From: an uncultured Robinsoniella sp.
GTDB taxonomy: Bacteria > Bacillota > Clostridia > Lachnospirales > Lachnospiraceae
DNA: 64,000 nt
NCBI GenBank assembly: GCA_900539655.1
Contig: UQCR01000007.1
Location: 48,488-112,487, forward strand
Direction: 5' to 3'
The notes beneath the pieces are model-generated. The model was given only the letters and a program-made list of their open reading frames with translations. It did no database searches and was not told the origin of the DNA. Below, one piece after another: positions 35,290 to 44,264 of the stretch; positions within the stretch are counted from its first letter, which is position 1, and each line of letters opens with the position of its first letter. The position numbers were made by a program, and so were the translations under genes.

Positions 35290-36618
35290 ATGGATCTAAA
35301 GAATCTATCATGTTTTAATACTATATTACAACAACATTTTTCCAATATTTATGAGTTAGATTTAGAAAAACAGTCTATGACAGAATATTCTGCTGCTACC
35401 ATGGAGCAATTAGATACAGTGTCATACGCAGATTGGTTACGTCAAGTTATTACCCAAATGCAATTTATTCAAATCAGAACCTTTACAGAGCAGACCCAGT
35501 TAAAAAAGATCGTGCAGGAATTAGAAGAAAGTTCATGTTACATCATCGAATATCAAAGTAATAAAGGGGATCTGGCTAAAAACTTTCAGTTGGTATTTTG
35601 CTATACCGATGCAGAAAAAAAGCACATTTTTATTACTAGTCAGGATATTACGAAACACAAGCAGAAACAGTATGAGCATATAATTGAATTAGAGAAGGAC
35701 AGTGCCCGTTTCCGCTTTATTATAAGCCATCTTTGTGAAAATTTTGGAGAGATTCATATCAGTACAGGTAATACCTGGATGACGACTTGTAATGATTGGG
35801 AGGTTTCTCAAGGCAATTTAAAGGCGCAAATTGAGTGGTTTGCAGAAAATCTCATTGTACCGGAACAAAAAGAGGCATATTTAGCAGATTTTGAGTTGAA
35901 TCATCTCATTGAATCACTGCGCCGAAACGATGGGTTTTATGCCCCGACCTATGAGGCGAATTATCCGGAGGGCAGACGGTATCTTTTGATCATTAATGCA
36001 CTGTTGGATAATCCAGAAAATCCGGAAGAGGAGTATATTTTTAGTTATGTTCAAGATATTACTCAGTTAAAAATGCAGGAGACGAAAAATAAGCAGTTGA
36101 TTGATATCAGCCAGGAATTGCTGACGCTTAGCCAGATTGATTCCCTGACGGATTTATATAACCGTATTGCAGGAGAGAAACAAATATCGGAGTATCTGCT
36201 GACAAAAAGCAAATATGCTTTGGGCGCGGTTATGATCGTAGATATTGACCACTTTAAACAATTCAACGACCAGTATGGACATCCTACTGGTGACTCTGTG
36301 CTGAAGTATTTGGGCTCCACCATGAAAAAAGTGTTTCGAACAAGTGATGTGCTATGCCGTTGGGGTGGAGATGAATTTGTTGTTTTCATGCCGGATGTTC
36401 CAAATTTGGCTTTTGTGGAAGAAATTATTGAGAAGTTGCAAAAAGAGATGCGTAATCATCACAGAAAACATTTGCTGCTGCCCATTACACTGAGTATCGG
36501 CGGGGTTATCTTTAAACGGGCAGTTTCTTTTGCCCTCTTGTATGAAGAGGCTGATCAATATCTTTACCAAGTGAAAAGCGCTGGCAGAGACGATTACAAT
36601 ATCGTTGTTAAGAATTGA
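35290..36618 (+). CDS. Diguanylate cyclase (GGDEF) with PAS-like sensor region
   Basis: A 442-residue signalling protein that should make cyclic di-GMP. The C-terminal GGDEF domain (~275-442) contains DSLTDLYNRIAGEKQI, the metal and substrate stretch VDIDHFKQFNDQYGHPTGD, the intact active site RWGGDEF (near residue 357) and LSIGG. No RxxD inhibitory site was found upstream of GGDEF. The N-terminal ~265 residues look like two PAS-type sensory domains, with strands such as YIIEYQSNKGDLAKNFQLVFCYTDAEKKHIFITSQDITKHK, and no membrane helices, so sensing is probably cytosolic. AATAAGGAG precedes the ATG. A MerR gene follows. Confidence 0.88.
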   Translation: MDLKNLSCFNTILQQHFSNIYELDLEKQSMTEYSAATMEQLDTVSYADWLRQVITQMQFIQIRTFTEQTQLKKIVQELEESSCYIIEYQSNKGDLAKNFQLVFCYTDAEKKHIFITSQDITKHKQKQYEHIIELEKDSARFRFIISHLCENFGEIHISTGNTWMTTCNDWEVSQGNLKAQIEWFAENLIVPEQKEAYLADFELNHLIESLRRNDGFYAPTYEANYPEGRRYLLIINALLDNPENPEEEYIFSYVQDITQLKMQETKNKQLIDISQELLTLSQIDSLTDLYNRIAGEKQISEYLLTKSKYALGAVMIVDIDHFKQFNDQYGHPTGDSVLKYLGSTMKKVFRTSDVLCRWGGDEFVVFMPDVPNLAFVEEIIEKLQKEMRNHHRKHLLLPITLSIGGVIFKRAVSFALLYEEADQYLYQVKSAGRDDYNIVVKN

Positions 36619-36666
36619 TTGGAACTGTTAGAAAACAAGGGAAAAAAAGTGCTAAGGAGGCTGCCC

Positions 36667-37461
36667 ATGCCAAATAAACAATATTCCATTGGAGAGTTTG
36701 CCGCCATAAATAAAATCAGTGCGCGAATGCTGCGTCACTATGATAAAATTGGTCTCTTCCATCCTGACGCTGTACTGGAAAATGGATACAGGAGCTATTC
36801 ATCCGGGCAAATCCCTGCCATTTCCCTGATTAAAAAGTATCAAAGCTGTGGTTTTACGCTTGCAGAAATATCACATTTACTCTGCGCATGTGAAGAGGAG
36901 ATTGCAGTACTTGCAAAAGAAAAACGGCTGGAGTTATCGGCACAGGGTTCACGGCAGGAGAAGGCGCTTCAACAACTGTTGGTTTTATCCGGGGAATACG
37001 TTGCTACAATACCCAATGACTATGCCATGTCATACACACAGCAGCCGGAACGCTTACTGATCTGTCCGGAAGATCCTGTTTGTGAAGGCAAAATTGAGGA
37101 TGCTTTTGAGGTGCTTTACGCCGCTCTTGATGCCGCTCTTATCCATCCGGCAGGGCTGCCTCACCTGCTATCTGATTTGGAAGCAGGGAGTGCGTCTTAT
37201 TACGCAGCCATACCAGTATCACAGGAAATCCACCTTGCTGGATTTATCTGCCGTACACTTTCTGAGGGGTGGTATCTTTCCACGCAACATTATGGCAGCT
37301 ACGATGACATTGGCGCTGCCTATGACCGGCTACTTTGCCATGCACAGGTGCAAGGCTGCCAGTTTACCCCGCCTTTTCTGGAATGCTATTTTCTGGATTG
37401 TACCCATACCTCAAATCCCACTGAATATATTACGGAAATCTCCATAAAAATTACCCCTTGA
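36667..37461 (+). CDS. MerR-family regulator with GyrI-like effector domain
   Basis: 264 residues from the ATG at 36667, with CTAAGGAGG upstream; an earlier in-frame start is rejected. The N-terminal winged helix (YSIGEFAAINKISARMLRHYDKIGLFHPDAVLENGYRSYS) is the MerR signature, followed by a coiled dimerisation helix (~80-120). The C-terminal ~150 residues resemble GyrI-like/BmrR effector-binding domains (YYAAIPVSQEIHLAGFICRTL, YLSTQHYGSYDDIGAAYDRLL). It likely activates a nearby gene by untwisting a long-spacer promoter when a small molecule binds. The deiminase gene 56 bp downstream may be a target or co-transcribed partner. Confidence 0.88.
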   Translation: MPNKQYSIGEFAAINKISARMLRHYDKIGLFHPDAVLENGYRSYSSGQIPAISLIKKYQSCGFTLAEISHLLCACEEEIAVLAKEKRLELSAQGSRQEKALQQLLVLSGEYVATIPNDYAMSYTQQPERLLICPEDPVCEGKIEDAFEVLYAALDAALIHPAGLPHLLSDLEAGSASYYAAIPVSQEIHLAGFICRTLSEGWYLSTQHYGSYDDIGAAYDRLLCHAQVQGCQFTPPFLECYFLDCTHTSNPTEYITEISIKITP

Positions 37462-37517
37462 CCTTAACACAGTGTCAGGGGGTATTCTGTTCTTCAGACA
37501 GAAAGGAGCAGGCTGAA

Positions 37518-38612
37518 ATGAAAAAATGGAGTATTTTAGTATGCGGCATACTGCTGGTATTGGCAAGGTGCGGTGTCAACATGGAGGATACGAAAATGGC
37601 AGAATACCAATTTCCGGCAGAGGATGCAAAGCACGAAGGAACATGGCTTACCTGGCCGCATCACCACACCTATGGAAAGGAATACCGGGAGGAAATTGAG
37701 CCGGTTTGGGTGAAGATGGCGGATGCCCTGCATAAAGGGGAAGACGTACATATCATTGCCTATGACGCAAACGAGGAAACCCGTATCGTAAAACTGCTTA
37801 CTGTCGCAGGACTGGACATGGGTAAAGTTGATTTTACCATCGCTAAAAGTGACGATGTCTGGTCGCGGGATACCGGACCGATGTTTGTGTTGGATTCAAA
37901 GGGCAGGGCTTTTATTGCAGACTTTGGCTTTGATGGATGGGGCGGTAAGACACCCTATAAACTGGATGACGCCATTCCACGGGCAGTTGCTAAGGCTAAG
38001 GGCATCCCCATTTTGTCCATTCCCGGTTTTATACTGGAAGGCGGTTCGGTGGAACTGGACGGCAGTGGTACTGCCTTGCTCTGTAAAAGCTCTGTGGTGA
38101 GCTACAACCGTAACCCTGATAAAACCATTTCGGAAGCGGAAGCCTATCTAACACAATATCTCGGCGCAATAAACTTTATATGGCTTGAGGGAGTTCTGGA
38201 TGAAGATATCACCGATGCCCACATTGACGGCATGGCTCGGTTCCTCGACGATCGAACCCTGCTGACGGTATCAGAAGAAGATTTTTATAATCTGTACGAG
38301 GGTATTCAGGAACAGGATTATAACATCCTGCACAGTGCCGTCAATGCCAAAGGCGAACCATATGAGGTAATTGAACTGCCGATGACTGACCAGAATGTAC
38401 AGGAACTAGACTACAAGGGAAGTTATCTCAATTACTATATCGGCAATGAGGTGGTGCTGCTGCCGGTTTACAACGATCAGAATGATGCTGTGGCAGAGGA
38501 TATTTTAAGTGAACTGTATCCGGATAAAGAAATTGTACCGATTGATGTAACCGCGTTATATCAGTACGGCGGGATGCTGCACTGTGTAACCCAGCAGCAA
38601 TCTGAAGTTTAG
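37518..38612 (+). CDS. Agmatine deiminase-like protein with an export signal
   Basis: 364 residues from the ATG at 37518 (GAAAGGAG upstream). The PAD-porph family fold is shown by GTWLTWPHHHTYG, SDDVWSRDTGPMFV (guanidinium-binding Asp), PGFILEGGSVELDGSGTAL, ITDAHIDGMARFLDD (catalytic His) and GGMLHCVTQQ (catalytic Cys at the end). Activity: agmatine to N-carbamoylputrescine plus ammonia, or a peptidyl-arginine relative. Unusually, it begins with KKWSILVCGILLVLARCG, a hydrophobic leader ending in a poor lipobox (LARC). Most agmatine deiminases are cytosolic. Export or lipid anchoring is inferred, not certain. Confidence 0.85.
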   Translation: MKKWSILVCGILLVLARCGVNMEDTKMAEYQFPAEDAKHEGTWLTWPHHHTYGKEYREEIEPVWVKMADALHKGEDVHIIAYDANEETRIVKLLTVAGLDMGKVDFTIAKSDDVWSRDTGPMFVLDSKGRAFIADFGFDGWGGKTPYKLDDAIPRAVAKAKGIPILSIPGFILEGGSVELDGSGTALLCKSSVVSYNRNPDKTISEAEAYLTQYLGAINFIWLEGVLDEDITDAHIDGMARFLDDRTLLTVSEEDFYNLYEGIQEQDYNILHSAVNAKGEPYEVIELPMTDQNVQELDYKGSYLNYYIGNEVVLLPVYNDQNDAVAEDILSELYPDKEIVPIDVTALYQYGGMLHCVTQQQSEV

Positions 38613-38754
38613 TACAAGCACCTGTCCTGGTCCGCCCTTTTCTCGTTTCGTACACTACCTACGGATATAAAGCGTATTAATCAGCGAAACCCCAATTTGG
38701 TTTATAAAATTCATCACACCCCTATGGATACCCCAGACCATGCATTCTAGAAAT

Positions 38755-38882
38755 TTGCTTTTTATTTATATATATGTTATACTACATTCATTAAATCAAA
38801 TGAAATAAAAAAGAACCGTCTTAAAGAAGGGCTTTTGGTATTACGCTTAGCGGCGTTGTATGAAGAGCTCTTCTTTTTTTTA
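38755..38882 (+). ncRNA. Promoter plus early terminator upstream of ctc: possible small RNA or attenuator
   Basis: TTGCTT (38755-38760), 17 bp, TATACT (38778-38783) form a promoter. Roughly 40 nt later AAGAAGGGCTTTT (38824-38836) pairs with AAGAGCTCTTCTT (38863-38875, G-U pairs), with a smaller ACGC/GCGT stem inside, followed by eight T. The product would be a ~90-nt RNA, or a terminated leader of the ctc gene 126 bp downstream. Apart from this, the 38613-39008 gap shows nothing recognisable. Confidence 0.5.
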
Positions 38883-39008
38883 TAGTCCTGAGGCATATGT
38901 CCCCTGTTTTTATGGTGGAAATGCAGAGATTGATAATATCATTGGATGGTAATATGGATGGTTTCATTTCATTAGATATTAATTACAAAATATAGGAGGA
39001 AATAAAAA

Positions 39009-39575
39009 ATGGAAAGCATTAGTGTTCAAAAGCGTGATTTTACTGTAAAGGCGAAGAAAATGAGACGTCTCGGAATGATCCCGGGTAACGTATTTGGGAA
39101 ATCCATGCCAGAGTCAGTCTCTATTCAAATGGAAGAAACGACAGCGCGCAGATTAATTCGCAAGAAACGTGAGGGCAGCAAGATTTCACTGGATTTAGAC
39201 GGACAGGTTATTCCGGTACAAATTAAGGAAAAATCTTTGAATCCATTAAATGACGAAATTTTGCACATCAGCTTTCAGGCATTAACAACAGATGAAAAAG
39301 TGAATAGTGTCATTCATATTCTTCTTGCAAATGATATAAAATTTGGAGGGCAGCTGGAAAAACTGCTTATGGAAATTCCTTATGCCTCTTTGCCAGGTGA
39401 TATGATTGATACCATCACAATTGATGCTGACGAACTGAAAACTGGTGTTGTACTTACCGTGAAGGATATTCCGGAACTTATGAGTGATAAAATTGAATTA
39501 CAGGTAGACACAGATGATATTGTGCTGCGCATATGTGAAAGAAATCAAAAGAATCAGATACCAGCGGAAGAATAA
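39009..39575 (+). CDS. rplY: Ribosomal protein bL25 / general stress protein Ctc family
   Basis: A 188-residue member of the L25/TL5/CTC family, which binds 5S rRNA in the large ribosomal subunit. The N-terminal L25 domain covers ~1-90 (DFTVKAKKMRRLGMIPGNVFGK, the RNA-contacting loop, then IPVQIKEKSLNPLNDEILHISFQAL), and the C-terminal beta domain ~95-185 (ITIDADELKTGVVLTVKDIPEL). The length matches Ctc-type rather than the short E. coli L25. AGGAGGAAATAAAA precedes the ATG. It is monocistronic: a possible attenuator lies upstream and a terminator downstream. Confidence 0.9.
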   Translation: MESISVQKRDFTVKAKKMRRLGMIPGNVFGKSMPESVSIQMEETTARRLIRKKREGSKISLDLDGQVIPVQIKEKSLNPLNDEILHISFQALTTDEKVNSVIHILLANDIKFGGQLEKLLMEIPYASLPGDMIDTITIDADELKTGVVLTVKDIPELMSDKIELQVDTDDIVLRICERNQKNQIPAEE

Positions 39576-39597
39576 CGATTAACTGCATATTACAATG

Positions 39598-39647
39598 AAA
39601 AGAGCTTAGAATGCTGACACTTATGTGGAGCAGGAAAAGCTCTTTTT
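39598..39647 (+). terminator. Terminator after rplY/ctc
   Basis: AAAAGAGCTT (39598-39607) pairs with AAGCTCTTTT (39637 on), ending in a T-run. Confidence 0.85.
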
Positions 39648-39682
39648 GTTATTGAAAATTAATACTAAGGTCACTTTCTTTA

Positions 39683-39747
39683 TTGACAACTACTATAAAT
39701 TATAGTAGTATCATATTTGTTGCTATATTGCTATAATTTATAGTAAT
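39683..39747 (+). promoter_or_regulatory. MATE pump promoter with two dyad operators
   Basis: TTGACA (39683-39688), 17 bp, TAGTAT (39706-39711). A perfect 21-bp palindrome (39689-39709: ACTACTATAA, central A, TTATAGTAGT) fills the spacer and -10. A second, near-perfect copy (39727-39747: ATTGCTATAA, T, TTATAGTAAT) lies just past the expected start. The two are 38 bp apart. This is typical of repression by a dimeric MarR/TetR/GntR-type protein, which is not encoded adjacent. Confidence 0.8.
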
Positions 39748-39787
39748 ATATTTTATTATATATTTTCGAGAATAGGAAGGAGATTAA

Positions 39788-41164
39788 ATGATGAGTAAAC
39801 AAAACAAGAAAACGGATTTATTAGGAAAAGCGCCAATACCAAAAGCGCTGTTAGCCTTAGGCCTGCCCACTATGATAGGTATGATGGTGAATGCCTTGTA
39901 TAATTTGGTAGATGCCTATTTTGTTGCAGGATTGGGAACAGCCCAAAATGGTGCAATTGCAGTTGCTTTTCCACTGGGGCAGGTTGTTGTGGGGCTGGGG
40001 CTTCTGTTTGGAAATGGTGCTGCTTCTTATATTTCCAGATTATTAGGGCGTGGTGAAAAAGAAACGGCTAACAAAGTTGCCTGTACGGCTTTGTACAGCA
40101 GCGTGATTGTTGGGGCAGCAGTTATTGTCTGCGCAATGATTTTTCTTAATCCGCTATTAAAATTATTGGGTGCGACAGAGAGTATTTTGCCTTATGCGGT
40201 AACGTATACAAGTATTTATATCGTTTCATCCATATTTAATGTATTTAATGTCACAATGAATAACATTGTAACAAGTGAAGGTGCTGCTAAAACGACGATG
40301 TTTGCATTATTGGCAGGTGCATTACTGAATGTCATTTTAGATCCGGTATTTATTTATACGCTGGATTTTGGGATAGCCGGTGCAGCTATCGCCACTGCCA
40401 TTTCACAGGTAGTATCTTTTGCTGTGTACTTATTCTATATATTCAGTAAAAAAAGCAATTTCAGTTTTAGATTTAAGGATTGCTTTTTTGCAAAAGCGAT
40501 TCTGTCTGAAATATTTAAAATTGGTGTACCCACGCTTATTTTCCAGTTATTAACAAGCCTTTCCATTGCACTTATCAGCGGCATTGCCAAAATGAATGGC
40601 TATGGAGACTCTGTAATTGCGGGGATGGGGGATGTGACGAGAATTGTTTCAATGGGAAGCCTGATGGTTTTTGGGTTTATCAAAGGATTTCAGCCAATAG
40701 CAGGTTATAATTATGGTGCTAAGAAATTGGACCGCCTGCAGGAAGCTATTAGAACGACTATAATATGGTCAACCGTATTCTGTGTTATTTTTGGACTGAT
40801 CATCTCAGTATTTTCAACGCCAATTATATCTCAATTTACAAAAAATGATACGGACCTGATAAATGCAGGTGAAAAAGCATTGACTGCATATGGAATTACA
40901 TTCTTCCTCTTTGGTTTCTATACCGTATATTCATCTTTGTTTCTTGCACTGGGTAAAGCAAAGGACGGTTTCCTGCTCGGGGCTTGCAGACAGGGAATCT
41001 GCTTTGTACCTGTCATTTTCATTCTTACCATGGTATGGGGAATGAATGGCATTCTATACGCTCAGCCGGTTTCGGATGTAATTTCTGCCATAATTACTGT
41101 ATTTATGGCATTAAAGCTTCATAAGGAGTTGAATAGCGCATTTGCTGGTTTCTATTGTCAATAA
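39788..41164 (+). CDS. MATE family multidrug/metabolite efflux transporter
   Basis: A 458-residue polytopic membrane protein with about 12 hydrophobic segments in two homologous halves. The start (LLGKAPIPKALLALGLPTMIGMMVNALYNLVDAYFVAGLGTAQNGAIAVAFPL) and GNGAASYISRLLGRGEKETAN match the DinF/NorM-like MATE exporters, which extrude drugs or cationic compounds with Na+ or H+. The second half repeats the pattern (GFQPIAGYNYGAKKLDRLQEAI). AGGAAGGAGATT precedes two in-frame ATGs. Paired operators upstream imply induction by a ligand-responsive repressor encoded elsewhere. Confidence 0.92.
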   Translation: MMSKQNKKTDLLGKAPIPKALLALGLPTMIGMMVNALYNLVDAYFVAGLGTAQNGAIAVAFPLGQVVVGLGLLFGNGAASYISRLLGRGEKETANKVACTALYSSVIVGAAVIVCAMIFLNPLLKLLGATESILPYAVTYTSIYIVSSIFNVFNVTMNNIVTSEGAAKTTMFALLAGALLNVILDPVFIYTLDFGIAGAAIATAISQVVSFAVYLFYIFSKKSNFSFRFKDCFFAKAILSEIFKIGVPTLIFQLLTSLSIALISGIAKMNGYGDSVIAGMGDVTRIVSMGSLMVFGFIKGFQPIAGYNYGAKKLDRLQEAIRTTIIWSTVFCVIFGLIISVFSTPIISQFTKNDTDLINAGEKALTAYGITFFLFGFYTVYSSLFLALGKAKDGFLLGACRQGICFVPVIFILTMVWGMNGILYAQPVSDVISAIITVFMALKLHKELNSAFAGFYCQ

Positions 41165-41251
41165 GGATTCTATGGGGTAAAATATGATGTATGAAGGCTG
41201 CATACACATAGAAAACGGCTGATGGAGACCGTTCATCAGAAAGGAATACAT

Positions 41252-42094
41252 ATGAATTCATTGCATAAACCAAATTTATATAAAGATTTAGTAAGGAGCT
41301 TGAAAATAGACTGCAAAAAATGCAGCGGTCTTTGCTGTACCGCTTTATATTTTTCCAAGACGGAGGGATTTCCAAATGATAAACCTGCAGGAAAACCCTG
41401 TATAAACCTTATGTCTGATTTCAGTTGTGCTGTACATAAAAAGCTGATGCAGTACAATCTGAAAGGCTGTATGGCATTTGACTGCCTTGGAGCGGGGCAG
41501 AAAGTAACCGGGGATATTTACGGCGGAGATTCATGGAAGAAGCGCCCGGAAGAGGCAGAGGAGATCTTTAAGGTGTTTCTGGCAGTCTGGCAGCTTCATC
41601 AAATGGTCTGGTACCTGGCGGAAGCAGCTTCAATTATACCGGCAGAGGGGCTGGCAGATGACATTGATACCCTGATTTCAGAATATAAGAACATGACAGC
41701 ACTTTCACCGGAGGAAATATTAGGGACTGACATAGAGGGGTATCGTACCAGGGTTAACCGCATATTGAAAAAAGCAGGAGAACTTACCGCCCAGTCCATT
41801 GCTCCCGGCAAAAATGCAGATAGAAGATCAGATTATATGGGGAGGAATTTCAAAAAATCCAATCTGGATGGACTGGATTTCAGCATGTCTCTGATGATAG
41901 CAGCTAATCTGGAGGGCTGCAGCCTGTACGGAACGAATTTCCTGGGGGCGGACATGCGGGATGCGAATATACGAAATGCTGACTTAAGAGAAAGTCTTTT
42001 TCTGACCCAGGCGCAGGTGAATGCCGCCCGGGGAAATGAACATACAAAGCTGCCGGACACCCTTTCCATGCCAAAAGGCTGGAAGTGTCCGTAA
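41252..42094 (+). CDS. Pentapeptide-repeat protein with Cys-rich N-terminus
   Basis: 280 residues from the ATG at 41252. The N-terminus has a Cys cluster, DCKKCSGLCCTALYF, then PCINLMSDFSCAVHKKL and GCMAFDCLGAGQ, resembling YkgJ-type zinc/iron binding modules. A helical middle follows (~90-185). The C-terminal ~70 residues are pentapeptide repeats of the A(D/N)LxX type (KKSNLDGLDFSMSLMIAANLEGCSLYGTNFLGADMRDANIRNADL), forming a short right-handed beta helix. The function of this combination is unknown. It follows the MATE gene by 87 bp and may be co-transcribed. Confidence 0.8.
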   Translation: MNSLHKPNLYKDLVRSLKIDCKKCSGLCCTALYFSKTEGFPNDKPAGKPCINLMSDFSCAVHKKLMQYNLKGCMAFDCLGAGQKVTGDIYGGDSWKKRPEEAEEIFKVFLAVWQLHQMVWYLAEAASIIPAEGLADDIDTLISEYKNMTALSPEEILGTDIEGYRTRVNRILKKAGELTAQSIAPGKNADRRSDYMGRNFKKSNLDGLDFSMSLMIAANLEGCSLYGTNFLGADMRDANIRNADLRESLFLTQAQVNAARGNEHTKLPDTLSMPKGWKCP

Positions 42095-42173
42095 ATTTTT
42101 TCAGATATGACGCAGGTCAAAGATTACCCAGATCAGGATACCAGTTGAATAATACTGCCTTTTTCTGCTTTGG

Positions 42174-43133
42174 TTATTTCTTTTTCTTACGTTCCTCCGC
42201 TGCAGATTTCAATTCAATGAATGCATCTTTAAATTTTCTGGAATTTGCAGTGGGGTGGCTCTTTAACATATCCCTTTTGTAGAAGCCAAGGCGTTCCCGC
42301 AGATAGTTTCGCTTCTCTCTTTCAATGATAAATTTCTCTCTTAATTTCTCTAGTTCTTCCCGGTACTGAGCAGTATTCTCTTTTTGGCTGTTATTGTCAA
42401 AAGCACTTTTTGCCAGCGTATCCAGCCGTTCACGTATCCCCTGCATTAATTCACCAAGCTGGGTGCGGGCAGTCTGGGTGAAGCTTTCTCTTTGAGTTTC
42501 ACGGTCACTGGGACGATCACTAAAAGAGGTATCCGAGAATGCTATAATGGCATCCAGGCGGGTCTGGATTTTTACGAGCTCTTCTTTGGCTTTTGTCATC
42601 TTCTCCAGCATATTTCGAATATCCAGAGCAGCCTTGAAGGAGAGGGCCAGGTCCGCGGCAATGATAACGGTCAAAGCGGTAGCAGCAATGGAAGCCAGGG
42701 AGTCATTGAGTGAGAGGACCAGGTCTTCTACCGGGGCGTGGATAAATTTAACCAGTGCAATTGTCAAAAATCCCCATGCAATAGAAGAACTGAGACAGAT
42801 GTGTCCCTGAAAATTAAAGGGCTGATCGCTGTAGTCCCAGTAACGGACTTTAAAAAGAGCTTCCATGGCAACACCTGTGATGTATTCCAGAATCGTAGCT
42901 GCAATACAGCCAGCCAGAAAGATCATCAGAAGATTATTGCGGACAGGAATGGATACATACAGCATCAACACAGCTCCGCTTCCGTATAGTGGCAGAAAGG
43001 GACCTCTCATAAAGCCGCGGTTCACAAATTTTTTTTGTTTGACTGAAACAAAGGTGGATTCTATACACCAGCCGATAAAGCAATAGATATAGAAAAACAG
43101 CAGCCAGTCCACCAGGGTATAATTGTAATTCAT
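42174..43133 (-). CDS. CmpB-like (putative ABC transporter type IV) membrane protein
   Basis: A 319-residue protein. The N-terminal ~165 residues hold about five membrane helices with the family hallmark FYIYCFIGWCIESTFVSVKQKKFVNRGFMRGPFLPLYGSGA and the WDYSDQPFNFQGHICLSSSIAWG motif. The C-terminal ~150 residues are charged and coiled-coil-like (residues ~175-300), probably cytosolic. The Pfam family name (ABC_trans_CmpB) is historical, and transport has not been shown for this group. It is common in Lachnospiraceae. The gene is monocistronic on the - strand. AAAGGAGTAACT lies upstream of the ATG. Confidence 0.85.
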   Translation of the reverse strand: MNYNYTLVDWLLFFYIYCFIGWCIESTFVSVKQKKFVNRGFMRGPFLPLYGSGAVLMLYVSIPVRNNLLMIFLAGCIAATILEYITGVAMEALFKVRYWDYSDQPFNFQGHICLSSSIAWGFLTIALVKFIHAPVEDLVLSLNDSLASIAATALTVIIAADLALSFKAALDIRNMLEKMTKAKEELVKIQTRLDAIIAFSDTSFSDRPSDRETQRESFTQTARTQLGELMQGIRERLDTLAKSAFDNNSQKENTAQYREELEKLREKFIIEREKRNYLRERLGFYKRDMLKSHPTANSRKFKDAFIELKSAAEERKKKK

Positions 43134-43287
43134 TGCATAGTTACTCCTTTCGATATATTTCCTGATCCAATGCCGGAATATCCAGAATAGAAACTGATTA
43201 TAAAATCCATGTTATACCTTTTAAGTCAGGGTGTCAACCGGACAGTATGACAGAATCAACTGTTAAGCATTTAGTGTGGGGCAAAGA

Positions 43288-44235
43288 CTATAGCCTGGAC
43301 TGCCGGGACACCAGGTTTAGAAACTCCTGCATGGAACGAGTCATATATTTGTTCTGTTTTCGGAAAAAATAGATATTTCGTCCGATCTTACTGTCATCTA
43401 CTTTATAATACAGCACATCGGGATGGGGCTGAACACAGGCAACCAGCGTATCGCTGATGAATGAAATTCCCATTCCGGAGCAGGTAACATTATATGCAGT
43501 CATCAGCTGATCCAGTTTCAGGATGATATTTGGTTTAAAACCATGGTTCTGGCAGATGGTCAGCCCACGCTCCCCGGTATCATTTTCAGTTTTCAGGAAT
43601 ACAAAAGGTTCATTCTGAAAAGCGATCAGAGGTACGGAGGGATACCCTGCATTCAAAAAACTGCCGTCCCGGATAGCTTTCGGATCTATCTGATACGTCT
43701 CCAGATCCTGATTGATAGAGAGTGCTCTTGGGACAGCCAGCACCAGATGTTCTTCCTGATACAAATGCTTTGCAAATACGGCGTCATCGAACACATAGTT
43801 GTCAATAATAAGATCCAGTGTACCGGACAAAAGCTGCTGTTCCAGCCTGGAAGTACTTTCTTCCAGAAGATCCACGTGGATTTTCGGATACCTTCTGGTA
43901 AATTCCGTGATCAGAGGGGGAAGTACGTAGGAGGAAAACAGATTACTGCCGCCAATGGAGAGACTGCCCGTTTCCAGTTGATTCAGATCAGTTACGTAAT
44001 TGGTAAAATCATTCTGGATACTGAGAATCTGCTCGATTGCCAGAATATATTTTTCCCCACAGTCCGTCAGTCGGATGGGGTTGCTGCTGCGGTCAAAAAT
44101 AGGTGCACCGATTTGTTCCTCTGTCCGTTTCACGGTGGCGCTTAAAGCGGGCTGGGATATATACAGATTCTTAGCCGCTTTGGAAAAACTTTTCTCTTTA
44201 TACACTTCATAAATATATTTCATGGATGAAAACAT
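43288..44235 (-). CDS. LysR-family transcriptional regulator
   Basis: 315 residues from the ATG at 44235, which has TAGGAGGCG upstream; the longer frame is rejected. The winged helix (MKYIYEVYKEKSFSKAAKNLYISQPALSATVKRTEEQIGAPIFDRS) is classic LysR, followed by a linker helix and a periplasmic-binding-protein-like effector domain (~90-310: LSIGGSNLFSSYVLPPLITEFTRRYPKIHV). It is transcribed divergently from aspA, with an inverted repeat between them, so it probably regulates aspartase and itself. The effector is unknown; aspartate or fumarate would be natural candidates (inference). Confidence 0.92.
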   Translation of the reverse strand: MFSSMKYIYEVYKEKSFSKAAKNLYISQPALSATVKRTEEQIGAPIFDRSSNPIRLTDCGEKYILAIEQILSIQNDFTNYVTDLNQLETGSLSIGGSNLFSSYVLPPLITEFTRRYPKIHVDLLEESTSRLEQQLLSGTLDLIIDNYVFDDAVFAKHLYQEEHLVLAVPRALSINQDLETYQIDPKAIRDGSFLNAGYPSVPLIAFQNEPFVFLKTENDTGERGLTICQNHGFKPNIILKLDQLMTAYNVTCSGMGISFISDTLVACVQPHPDVLYYKVDDSKIGRNIYFFRKQNKYMTRSMQEFLNLVSRQSRL

Positions 44236-44264
44236 AGTACGCCTCCTATAAGATATAATATACA

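Noticed and set aside
35066..35311. 81-codon minus-strand ORF before the diguanylate cyclase
   Set aside because: It overlaps the real gene start, has no ribosome binding site or recognisable family, and its weak internal similarity is not convincing as a duplication.
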